From Candidatus Woesearchaeota archaeon (GTDB taxonomy: Archaea; Nanobdellota; Nanobdellia; SCGC-AAA011-G17; GW2011-AR17), in assembly GCA_003694495.1 (NCBI GenBank), contig RFJO01000021.1, forward strand, positions 1 to 19,574: a stretch of 19,574 nt of DNA, given 5' to 3'. A model generated the notes under the pieces. The model ran no database searches and had not been told where the DNA came from. It saw nothing but the letters and a program-made list of their open reading frames with translations. Numbering within the stretch: position 1 is the first letter of the stretch; each line of letters starts with the position of its first letter. Positions 13,933 to 19,574 of this stretch are shown piece after piece. The translations under genes and the position numbers were made by a program.

Positions 13933-14496
13933 ATGGGCGATCCTAGAAAACAAAGAAAAAAGTATAACACGCCAAGGCATCCTTGGGAAGCTGAAAGGAT
14001 TAAAGAAGAAAGAGAGCTTATGAAAGAGTACGGGCTTAAAAATAAAAAAGAAGTCTGGAAAATGAATTCTATGCTTAAACATATCAAAAAACAAACAAAA
14101 GATCTTATAAGTAGACGAGGAACGCCGAAAGCTGAAGAAGATGAAAAAATGTTCCTGGCTAAACTGGCAAAACTTAACTTGATAAACGCCGGGGCAAAAA
14201 TTGAAGATGTACTTGACTTGCATATAAAAGATGTGCTTGAAAGAAGGTTGCAAACACAAATGATCAGGAAAGGGTTGGCAAAAACAATTAAACAAGCGAG
14301 GCAGTTTATAGTTCATGGGCATGTTATGGTAAACGGAAAAAAGATTGACGTGCCTTCTTACATTGTTTCAAGCAAAGAAGAAAACACTATAGAGTTTTCG
14401 CCTAAATCTGCACTGGCTGATGAAGAGCACCCGGAAAGATCGAATAAACAAGTTGTCCAAGAAGAAGCTAAAGATAAGGAAGGTGGTGAAGAATAA
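13933..14496 (+). CDS. rps4: Small ribosomal subunit protein S4
   Basis: S4 binds 16S rRNA early and organises the 30S body. The 187-residue product begins with the archaeal MGDPRKQRKKYNTPRHPWE motif (no zinc cysteines at the N-terminus) and contains the S4 RNA-binding domain around residues 103-150, seen in RRLQTQMIRKGLAKTIKQAR and VHGHVMVNGKK. About 30 C-terminal residues are Glu/Lys-rich and probably flexible, somewhat longer than the folded core needs. Its TAA stop shares one base with the ATG of rps11 (TAATG), so translation is likely coupled. Confidence 0.96.
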   Translation: MGDPRKQRKKYNTPRHPWEAERIKEERELMKEYGLKNKKEVWKMNSMLKHIKKQTKDLISRRGTPKAEEDEKMFLAKLAKLNLINAGAKIEDVLDLHIKDVLERRLQTQMIRKGLAKTIKQARQFIVHGHVMVNGKKIDVPSYIVSSKEENTIEFSPKSALADEEHPERSNKQVVQEEAKDKEGGEE

Positions 14497-14897
14497 TGGC
14501 AAAGCAGGATAAACTAAGGTGGGGTGTTGCACATATATATTCATCTTATAATAACACTATCATACATATAACAGATATAAGCGGCAGCGAAACAATATCA
14601 AAAGCATCTGGCGGAATGGTTGTTAAGGCGCATAGGCTTGAATCTTCGCCGACTGCTGCAATGACTGCCGCAAAAATGGCGGCTGAAGGTGCCAAGGAAA
14701 AAGGCATAAATGCTATCCATATAAAAGTTAGGGCACCTGGTGGCCATAATGGCCCAAACAATGCAGGTCCTGGAGGACAGGCAGCAATAAGGGCTTTGTC
14801 CAGAGCAGGGCTAAGGATTGGTGTTATTGAAGATGTTACCACTTTGCCGCATGATAGGTGCAGAAAAAAAGGCGGCAAGAGAGGTAGAAGAGTATAA
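14496..14897 (+). CDS. rps11: Small ribosomal subunit protein S11
   Basis: S11 is a 30S platform protein near the mRNA exit. The 133-residue product starts with the archaeal KLRWGVAHIYSSYNNTIIHITD segment and contains the invariant HNGPNNAGPGGQAAIRALSR block and the basic tail GGKRGRRV. Length is normal. It overlaps rps4 by one base and is followed by rpo3 after 2 nt, the standard archaeal order S4-S11-RpoD. Confidence 0.97.
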   Translation: MAKQDKLRWGVAHIYSSYNNTIIHITDISGSETISKASGGMVVKAHRLESSPTAAMTAAKMAAEGAKEKGINAIHIKVRAPGGHNGPNNAGPGGQAAIRALSRAGLRIGVIEDVTTLPHDRCRKKGGKRGRRV

Positions 14898-14899
14898 AA

Positions 14900-15679
14900 A
14901 TGGAAATGAAAAAGTTGTCAATGGATGATATGAAAGGATCTTTTTTAGTGAAAGGTACAACTGCATGGTACCTTAACACGCTTAGAAGGCTTATAATAAA
15001 TAATGTACCTACATTGGCAATAGAAGATGTTACGTTCATTGAAAATAGTTCAGCGTTATATGATGAAATTATTGCGCACAGGTTAGGCCTTGTACCATTG
15101 GTAACAGATGAAACTTATGTTGACCAGGAAAAGTGTAAATGTAAAGGCGCCGGTTGTGCGCATTGTACATTGCAATTTACTTTAAACAAAATTGGGCCTT
15201 GCACTGTTTATGCTGAAGATTTAGTTAGCAAAGACCCAAAAGTAAAAGCAGTTTACCCAAAGATGCCTATCGTGAAACTGCTTGAAGGTCAAAGCTTAAA
15301 AATTGAAGCTGTGGCAGTAATGAGCCACGGAAAAGATCATATTAAGCATACCCCTGGTTTGTTTTATTATCAACAATATCCAACATTTAAAATAAAAGAA
15401 CATAAAAATGCAAAAAAGTGTGTGGATGTGTGCCCTAAAAAGATTTTAGAACTTAAGGGCAATAAGCTAAAAGTCGTTGATGAAACTAAGTGTAACCTCT
15501 GCATGGCATGTGTAGATGAGTGCCCGGAAGCTATAGAAGTTAAAGGTAGTGAAACTGATTTCATTGTAAATGTAGAATCGTGGGGGCAACTAACAGTAAA
15601 ACAAATTTTGACTGAAGCTGTTAGGGTGTTTGATGATGAACTGGATGATTTAGCACAAGAAGTTAACAAAATAAAGTGA
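14900..15679 (+). CDS. rpo3: DNA-directed RNA polymerase subunit Rpo3 (RpoD) with Fe-S domain
   Basis: Rpo3 pairs with Rpo11 to form the assembly platform of archaeal RNA polymerase (alpha/Rpb3 equivalent). The N-terminal dimerisation region has the alpha motif TLRRLIINNVPTLAIEDV (28-45) and ALYDEIIAHRLGLVPL. Residues 79-89 hold a C-x-C-x4-C-x2-C set (C79, C81, C86, C89), likely a zinc site as in Rpb3. A ferredoxin-like insert follows at about 170-212: C174 and C178 (CVDVCP), then C198, C201, C204 and C208 (CNLCMACVDECP). C198, C201, C204 and C178 can bind one 4Fe-4S cluster; the second half lacks the cysteines for another. Such Fe-S Rpo3 proteins are known in some archaea. It lies 2 nt after rps11 and 4 nt before rpl18e. 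Confidence 0.96.
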   Translation: MEMKKLSMDDMKGSFLVKGTTAWYLNTLRRLIINNVPTLAIEDVTFIENSSALYDEIIAHRLGLVPLVTDETYVDQEKCKCKGAGCAHCTLQFTLNKIGPCTVYAEDLVSKDPKVKAVYPKMPIVKLLEGQSLKIEAVAVMSHGKDHIKHTPGLFYYQQYPTFKIKEHKNAKKCVDVCPKKILELKGNKLKVVDETKCNLCMACVDECPEAIEVKGSETDFIVNVESWGQLTVKQILTEAVRVFDDELDDLAQEVNKIK

Positions 15680-15683
15680 GAAA

Positions 15684-16040
15684 ATGGTAAAAAGAACTGG
15701 ACCAACGGATTTGAACTTGAAAAACCTAATCAATGAATTAAATAAAGCTGGAAAAAATGCTAAAATATGGAAAAGGGTTGCTGAAGATTTGGCTAAGCCA
15801 ACAAGGCAAAGAAGAATAGTAAATCTTGAAAGAATTGAAAGGTTCGCTAAAGATAACGAAACGGTTGTTGTACCTGGAAAAGTTTTAGCAAACGGAGAAC
15901 TTACAAAAAAAGTTACAGTTGCAGCGTGGACATTCTCTGAAGCTGCAAAAAGAAAAATTAATGCTAAAGGAAAAACATTAACAATAAGGCAATTAGTTAA
16001 AGAAAACCCAAAAGGTAGCAAAGTGAGGATATTAGGATGA
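15684..16040 (+). CDS. rpl18e: Large ribosomal subunit protein L18e
   Basis: L18e is a 50S protein (eukaryotic eL18, related in fold to bacterial L15). The 118-residue product has TGPTDLNLKNLINELNKAGK at the start, IWKRVAEDLAKPTRQRRIVNL in the middle, and the L15-like VVVPGKVLANGELTKKVTVAA block, ending NPKGSKVRILG. Length and order are as expected. The ATG of rpl13 overlaps its stop by 4 nt (ATGA), implying coupled translation. Confidence 0.96.
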   Translation: MVKRTGPTDLNLKNLINELNKAGKNAKIWKRVAEDLAKPTRQRRIVNLERIERFAKDNETVVVPGKVLANGELTKKVTVAAWTFSEAAKRKINAKGKTLTIRQLVKENPKGSKVRILG

Positions 16041-16450
16041 TTGTTGATGGAAATGGAAAGGTGTTAGGAAAACTGGCAGCTTTTGTAGCTAAGAAAGCGT
16101 TGCTGGGCGAAAATGTTGACGTGATAAACGCAGAAAAAGTTATTATAACTGGCAGTAAAAAGGATGTGTTAGAAAAGTATACACAAAGGAGAGAAAGAGG
16201 CACACCTAGCAGAGGACCTTTTTTCCCTAGAGAACCTCACTTAATTGTAAAAAGGGCAATAAGGGGAATGTTGCCATATAAACAACCTAAAGGAGCAGTG
16301 GCGTTTAAAAGAGTTAAATGTTACAAAAGCGTGCCTGAAAAATTGAAAGATAAAAAGGCTGATGATGTTAAAATAAAAAGTGTTAATGATCTAAAAACAA
16401 AAAAGTATGTAACGGTTGAACAACTGTCTAAATTGTTAGGTGCAAAATGA
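16037..16450 (+). CDS. rpl13: Large ribosomal subunit protein L13
   Basis: L13 is an early-binding 50S protein. The 137-residue archaeal form begins MIVDGNGKVLGKLAAFVAKK and contains VDVINAEKVIITGSKK, then RGPFFPREPHLIVKRAIRGM followed by LPYKQPKG, with the usual KRVKCYKSVP. The start overlaps rpl18e by 4 nt and the end overlaps rps9 by 4 nt, both ATGA junctions. Nothing unusual. Confidence 0.96.
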   Translation: MIVDGNGKVLGKLAAFVAKKALLGENVDVINAEKVIITGSKKDVLEKYTQRRERGTPSRGPFFPREPHLIVKRAIRGMLPYKQPKGAVAFKRVKCYKSVPEKLKDKKADDVKIKSVNDLKTKKYVTVEQLSKLLGAK

Positions 16451-16848
16451 GTAAATTAGTACATGTTTCAGGAAAGAGAAAAATGGCTGTTGCAAGGGCA
16501 ACTGTCAAGGAAGGTAAAGGCGTGATAAGAATAAACGGTAAACTGTTAGAAAATTATAATCCAGAGGTGTTAAGGCTAAGCCTAATGGAGCCTTTGTTGC
16601 TTGCAGGAGATGTCGCAAAAAAAGTTGACGTGAAAATTAATGTGCACGGTGGCGGAATATCTGCACAAACTGCTGCGTCAAGGCTTGCATTGGCAAGAGG
16701 GTTGGTTGAGTTTACCGGTTCGAAAAAGTTAAAGAAAACTTTCTTTGACTATGACAGGAACTTGCTTGTTGCCGACGTGAGAAGGAACGAGCCGCATAAG
16801 CCTAACGATTCTAAGCCTAGAGCTAAGAGACAAAAATCATACAGGTAA
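16447..16848 (+). CDS. rps9: Small ribosomal subunit protein S9
   Basis: S9 lies in the 30S head, with its C-terminal tail reaching the P-site tRNA. The 133-residue product has SGKRKMAVARATVKEGKG, the glycine-rich VHGGGISAQTAASRLALARG and the conserved DRNLLVADVRRNEPHKPNDS stretch, ending in the archaeal KRQKSYR tail, whose last arginine contacts tRNA in the family. The start overlaps rpl13 by 4 nt and rpo10 starts 6 nt after its stop. Confidence 0.97.
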   Translation: MSKLVHVSGKRKMAVARATVKEGKGVIRINGKLLENYNPEVLRLSLMEPLLLAGDVAKKVDVKINVHGGGISAQTAASRLALARGLVEFTGSKKLKKTFFDYDRNLLVADVRRNEPHKPNDSKPRAKRQKSYR

Positions 16849-16854
16849 AGAAAA

Positions 16855-17052
16855 ATGATTATACCAATAAGATGCATGAGCTGTGGAAAACCTATAGCAC
16901 ATTTGTGGGAAGAGTTTAACAAGAGAGTTAACGAGGGAGAAGAAGTTAAAAAAGTTTTAGACGATTTGGGACTTGAAAGGTTTTGCTGTAGGACTGTTTT
17001 TATAAGCCATGTTGACCTTATAGATGAAGTTGCTAAGTTTAAAAAGAGTTAA
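16855..17052 (+). CDS. rpo10: DNA-directed RNA polymerase subunit Rpo10 (RpoN)
   Basis: Rpo10 (Rpb10 in eukaryotes) is a small zinc protein in the assembly platform with Rpo3, Rpo11 and Rpo12. The 65-residue product has the expected atypical zinc motif: C7-x2-C10 in IRCMSCGKP and the adjacent pair C44-C45 in RFCCRTVFISHVDLID. The length is standard. It is last in the S13 operon; the usual next genes in many archaea (rpoK, eno, rps2) are absent, and a T-rich stretch follows directly. Confidence 0.96.
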   Translation: MIIPIRCMSCGKPIAHLWEEFNKRVNEGEEVKKVLDDLGLERFCCRTVFISHVDLIDEVAKFKKS

Positions 17053-17064
17053 TTTTTTATAATT
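17053..17064 (+). promoter_or_regulatory. TATA-like box of the M24 gene, T-rich end of the ribosomal operon
   Basis: TTTTTTATAATT is centred about 27 nt before the ATG at 17085, fitting a leaderless start for the M24 peptidase. The run of six T directly after the rpo10 stop could also serve as an archaeal U-tract terminator, so one stretch may do both jobs. Confidence 0.45.
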
Positions 17065-17084
17065 TCTTAAATTTTATTTAAGTT

Positions 17085-18122
17085 ATGAAAACGCCGTTAG
17101 TTATAATAGGTTCTAGCGAGGTTAACAAAGACTTGTTGTATGCTACAAAGTTTAAATGCTCAAGCATGGCTTTTGTTAAAACAAACAAAACTTATGTTAT
17201 AGTTTCTCCTTTGGAATATTCTAGAGCAATGAAACAAGCAAAGGCAGATGTTGTCATGAACGCTGATATATTTACTTTTATTAAAAGATATAGAAAGATT
17301 TCTATGCCAAGTTATACTAAAGTAGGCTTAGTGAAAAAGATTGAAAACATGGGCGTTAACGTTGAGTTGGTGGATTATGTGTTCCCGGAAAGAAGAACAA
17401 AAAGCAAAAAAGAAATTAATCAAATAAAACTTGTACAAAAGATAAACGAAAAAGCAATGCAGACAGCAATAGATATTATTTCTTGTTCAAAAATTAGCTC
17501 AAATTATCTATATTATAAAGGGAAAAAGTTAACTTCTGAAATGGTAAGAAGTGAAGTTGAAAAAGTCTATATTGAAAATGATCTAATAAGTTACACACAA
17601 CCAATAATCGCATGCGGGAAATTGTCTGCATTGCCGCATGAAACCGGAAGAGGGTATGTTAAGCCAAATCTCCCAATCGTGTTGGACTTTTTTCCTTGCT
17701 CAAGGATAAATGGATATTATTCAGATATGACGAGGACTGTTGTGAGAGGGAAGGCTTCAAAAAAAATAAAAGAAATGTATGATGCTGTCAGAAGTGTACA
17801 GGTTTATGCTTTGAAAAATCTTAAGCCTGGGGTTAATATAAAAGATTTTACGCTTGAACTGAGAAAGATGTTTAAAAAATATGGATTTAACACTAACCTA
17901 AAAAAATCTGAAGGTTTCATACACAGCCTTGGGCACGGCGTCGGGTTGGATGTGCATGAACAACCCATGGGAGATGTTTGTCTAAGACAAGGCGATGTAT
18001 ATACAGTTGAACCCGGCTTGTATTACAAGAATGTAGGAGGAGTGAGGCTTGAAGATATTGTTGTGGTAACTTCTTCAGGGGTAAAAAACTTAACAAGTTT
18101 TCCATACATATTAGAAATCTAA
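17085..18122 (+). CDS. M24 family metallopeptidase (Xaa-Pro dipeptidase-like)
   Basis: A 345-residue creatinase/pita-bread fold peptidase. The N-terminal domain (about 1-110) is followed by the catalytic domain with all five expected metal ligands: D201 (VLDFFP), D214 (SDMTRT), H284 (HSLGHGVG), E309 (VEPGLYY) and E323 (RLEDIV), plus H185 and H291, so it should be an active two-metal enzyme. The longer spacing between the two aspartates fits an archaeal M24 subgroup with an IDIFP-like motif. The usual function is cleavage of Xaa-Pro dipeptides or N-terminal residues before proline; exact specificity cannot be told from sequence. It follows the ribosomal operon from its own promoter and precedes the SprT-like gene by 40 nt. 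Confidence 0.93.
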   Translation: MKTPLVIIGSSEVNKDLLYATKFKCSSMAFVKTNKTYVIVSPLEYSRAMKQAKADVVMNADIFTFIKRYRKISMPSYTKVGLVKKIENMGVNVELVDYVFPERRTKSKKEINQIKLVQKINEKAMQTAIDIISCSKISSNYLYYKGKKLTSEMVRSEVEKVYIENDLISYTQPIIACGKLSALPHETGRGYVKPNLPIVLDFFPCSRINGYYSDMTRTVVRGKASKKIKEMYDAVRSVQVYALKNLKPGVNIKDFTLELRKMFKKYGFNTNLKKSEGFIHSLGHGVGLDVHEQPMGDVCLRQGDVYTVEPGLYYKNVGGVRLEDIVVVTSSGVKNLTSFPYILEI

Positions 18123-18127
18123 AGATA

Positions 18128-18140
18128 AATTATTTATATC
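18128..18140 (+). promoter_or_regulatory. TATA-like box for the SprT-like gene
   Basis: AATTATTTATATC is centred about 29 nt before the ATG at 18163, consistent with a leaderless transcript. Confidence 0.5.
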
Positions 18141-18162
18141 AAACAAAATATTAACCTATTCT

Positions 18163-18561
18163 ATGCGCGACGAAGAATGGCTGGCAAAAAGAATGAATGA
18201 TATCTGGGACCTATTGTTCCCTGACATGAAAAGGCTGAACAATGTTGTAGTAAGGTTTAAAGGCAAATGGAAAAATAAGTTTGGCCATATAAAACGCCTA
18301 AAAAATAAAGATACAGAAATTGCTGTGAACGCAATATTCAAAGATGAAAGGATACCTGAATACATTATAGACCTTACATTAGCGCATGAGCTTGTGCATT
18401 ATTTCCACGGGTTTAATTCACCTTACGAAAAAAAATATAAACATCCGCATAAGGGAGGGATTGTCACAAAGGAACTTAAGAAAAGAGGTTTTGGGCATTT
18501 GCTAATTAAAGAAAAAGAATTCATAAAAAACAAGTGGTGGAAAATTTATAAAGATCAATAA
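18163..18561 (+). CDS. SprT-like zinc metalloprotein
   Basis: A 132-residue protein with the zinc motif HELVH (H75, E76, H79) in the context LAHELVHYFHGF and further histidines at 94 and 96 (KHPHKG) that can give the third ligand. The order of a basic beta region, the HExxH helix and a following H.H.KG..... segment fits the SprT/YgjP-like group, whose eukaryotic relative SPRTN cleaves DNA-protein crosslinks. There is no C-terminal zinc ribbon, so this is the short form. Substrate is unknown. The last 7 nt overlap the convergent RNase P gene. Confidence 0.82.
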   Translation: MRDEEWLAKRMNDIWDLLFPDMKRLNNVVVRFKGKWKNKFGHIKRLKNKDTEIAVNAIFKDERIPEYIIDLTLAHELVHYFHGFNSPYEKKYKHPHKGGIVTKELKKRGFGHLLIKEKEFIKNKWWKIYKDQ

Positions 18562-18851
18562 GGTATTCTTGAATGCTTTTTACATTCAAAACAATAATAT
18601 ACAACCTTGCCGTTCCTTGTACGTACCCTTGCGTTAACACCAGGCATTAAAAACTTGTAACAGTGTTTGCAAAATTTGCGTTTGTGCTTTTTAGGAAAAC
18701 GCAAGTTGTATTTCATGGCAATCTTTCTTGACAAGGTAACATAACGGTTAGCTAAGGATTTGTTCTTGGAAAAAACCTGCTCAGCCTTTGTCATTAATAT
18801 GTCAATCCTTTCCAACGCTATCTTTTTTTCAACGCTTTTATTCCTACGCAT
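18555..18851 (-). CDS. rnp4: RNase P protein subunit Rpp21/Rpr2 (RNP4)
   Basis: RNP4 is a zinc-ribbon subunit that works with RNP1 to support archaeal RNase P in tRNA 5' maturation. The 98-residue product has two N-terminal helices (ALERIDILMTKAEQVF and SLANRYVTLSRKIAMKYNL), which pack against the partner, then basic residues KKHKRKFCKHC (C61, C64) and YYCFEC (C87, C90), giving four zinc ligands. This matches the family closely in length and order. A TATA-like box at 18872-18884 on the minus strand lies 27 nt before the ATG, so the message should be leaderless. It is convergent with the SprT-like gene, with a 7-nt overlap. Confidence 0.92.
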   Translation of the reverse strand: MRRNKSVEKKIALERIDILMTKAEQVFSKNKSLANRYVTLSRKIAMKYNLRFPKKHKRKFCKHCYKFLMPGVNARVRTRNGKVVYYCFECKKHSRIPY

Positions 18852-18871
18852 AATAAACTAAAACTAACAAG

Positions 18872-18884
18872 ATTAAATAAATGT
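18872..18884 (-). promoter_or_regulatory. TATA-like box for the RNase P subunit gene
   Basis: The minus strand reads AACATTTATTTAA, about 27 nt before the ATG at 18851. It sits in the 37-nt gap after the methyltransferase gene. Confidence 0.5.
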
Positions 18885-18888
18885 TTTG

Positions 18889-19488
18889 CTACCTTTGCAA
18901 TAAAATGCCGCCTTCTTTTAATAGCATTTTTTCGTGGTAAGATATATTTTCCCTACCAAAATAATATCCCGGGCCAAAGTTTTCAACGACAACATCTATG
19001 CTGTGAGCTAATTCCGGAAATCTAGTTGAAACATCTTCAACATTAACATTATAAAGATTTATCGATAAATAAAAATTACATCTTGCAAGCATTTTGTTGA
19101 TAAGATTTTTATATACATCCTTTAAGTTTAAAGTTAAAGAAAAATTTAAGATATCTTTCATTAAGTTATAATCTGCTGGATCAATCGCGACAACGTTTGC
19201 CTTTTTTGAAGCGTGTATTAGAAATTCCCCCAAGCCGGGACCAATTTCAGCGTAAGTTAAACCAGGGTTGATTGCAAGCAAGCGTATGTCTGGATGATAA
19301 TCACCTAAGTCTCTTGCTGTAATCGCAAAATAACCACGTTTATTATGTTTAGGATGGCATGAGGTATTAGAATTTACCCTAAACAAAACTTTATGAAAAT
19401 CAGGCAGGCTATCGTTGTCAAAAATCTTTAAACTATAATTTCTATAGCTAATTGAATAAATATTATTAGCAAAATCAATATTATACAT
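18889..19488 (-). CDS. Short class I SAM-dependent methyltransferase-like protein
   Basis: A 199-residue product with the AdoMet-binding motif I at residues 80-88 (AEIGPGLGE), the acidic ribose ligand D103 in VVAIDP, and a late KEGGILL element typical of the strand before the reaction motifs. This supports a Rossmann-fold methyltransferase, but the protein ends at GGILLQR, so the final strands of the usual fold are missing or were never present. The N-terminal 65 residues do not match a substrate domain I know. Base composition is AT-rich. The ATG follows a TATA-like element shared with a divergent plus-strand start. Substrate unknown. Confidence 0.72.
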   Translation of the reverse strand: MYNIDFANNIYSISYRNYSLKIFDNDSLPDFHKVLFRVNSNTSCHPKHNKRGYFAITARDLGDYHPDIRLLAINPGLTYAEIGPGLGEFLIHASKKANVVAIDPADYNLMKDILNFSLTLNLKDVYKNLINKMLARCNFYLSINLYNVNVEDVSTRFPELAHSIDVVVENFGPGYYFGRENISYHEKMLLKEGGILLQR

Positions 19489-19516
19489 GTATATAAAAAA
19501 ACAATTGTTATTTATT

Positions 19517-19530
19517 AAAATTTATAAACT
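19517..19530. promoter_or_regulatory. Bidirectional TATA-like element at the right edge
   Basis: AAAATTTATAAACT reads as a TATA box on both strands. It lies about 27 nt before the plus-strand ATG at 19551 and about 36 nt before the minus-strand ATG at 19488, so one symmetrical element may serve both genes. Confidence 0.45.
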
Positions 19531-19550
19531 CAATAATATTACTTTGTAAT

Positions 19551-19574
19551 ATGTATTCTCAGTATAAAAAAGAA
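19551..19574 (+). CDS. Start of a plus-strand gene cut by the window edge
   Basis: ATG at 19551 followed by seven more in-frame codons (MYSQYKKE) up to the edge. The only support is a TATA-like box at the exact leaderless distance (about 27 nt) and the divergent layout. The product cannot be identified. Confidence 0.4.

Noticed and set aside
14546..14878. Open frame antisense to rps11, and similar antisense frames within top6A, DUF655 and rpo3
   Set aside because: They are shadows of strongly conserved genes, have hydrophobic Ser/Leu/Phe-rich translations typical of reversed lysine-rich coding DNA, and have no promoter or ribosome binding site.

Overview
The window looks like chromosomal DNA of an AT-rich archaeon, most likely a DPANN lineage (Woesearchaeota/Pacearchaeota-like). 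The evidence is archaeal topoisomerase VI (Top6B-Top6A), a stand-alone Bud32 kinase, archaeal Elp3, archaeal/eukaryotic-type ribosomal proteins (L21e, L18e, S4, S11, S13), RNA polymerase subunits Rpo3, Rpo4 and Rpo10, an RNase P Rpp21/Rpr2 protein, very compact spacing, and TATA boxes about 27 nt before leaderless ATGs. The phylum is inference. I see no rRNA, tRNA, CRISPR array or insertion sequence, and no gap over 300 bases lacks a gene.

Layout. 1-1051 (-): a radical SAM/SPASM enzyme whose C-terminus runs off the left edge. 1196-4879 (+): a 97-aa orphan, Bud32, then Top6B and Top6A, which overlap by 11 nt. 4920-7625 (-): a block of five genes with no function I recognise, in two transcription units. 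Each unit starts with a member of a small paralogous family sharing a YSGPVGG...PILSPW.IQS module. One unit continues with a 160-aa helical protein. The other continues with a 68-aa protein and a two-domain protein (HExxxH metallopeptidase-like plus minimal nucleotidyltransferase). 7724-9771 (+): an Mth938-like protein and Elp3. 9755-11779 (-): a secreted, membrane-anchored Cys-rich repeat protein. 11957-13441 (+): a 100-aa orphan, L21e, Rpo4 and DUF655. 13482-17052 (+): S13-S4-S11-Rpo3-L18e-L13-S9-Rpo10. 17085-18561 (+): an M24 peptidase and a SprT-like metalloprotein. 18555-19488 (-): the RNase P subunit and a short class I methyltransferase. A further + strand gene begins at about 19551.

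How the genes fit together. Most of the window is information processing: transcription subunits co-transcribed with ribosomal proteins, tRNA modification (Bud32 in KEOPS, Elp3 at wobble uridine), tRNA 5' maturation (RNase P) and DNA topology (Topo VI). The accessory content is the 4920-7625 block, the surface protein and the SPASM enzyme. The 4920-7625 block is the best candidate for an undescribed system: two paralogous, apparently disordered, acid-tailed small proteins sit beside a peptidase-like/nucleotidyltransferase fusion, which suggests (inference only) that the small proteins are substrates or partners of that enzyme.
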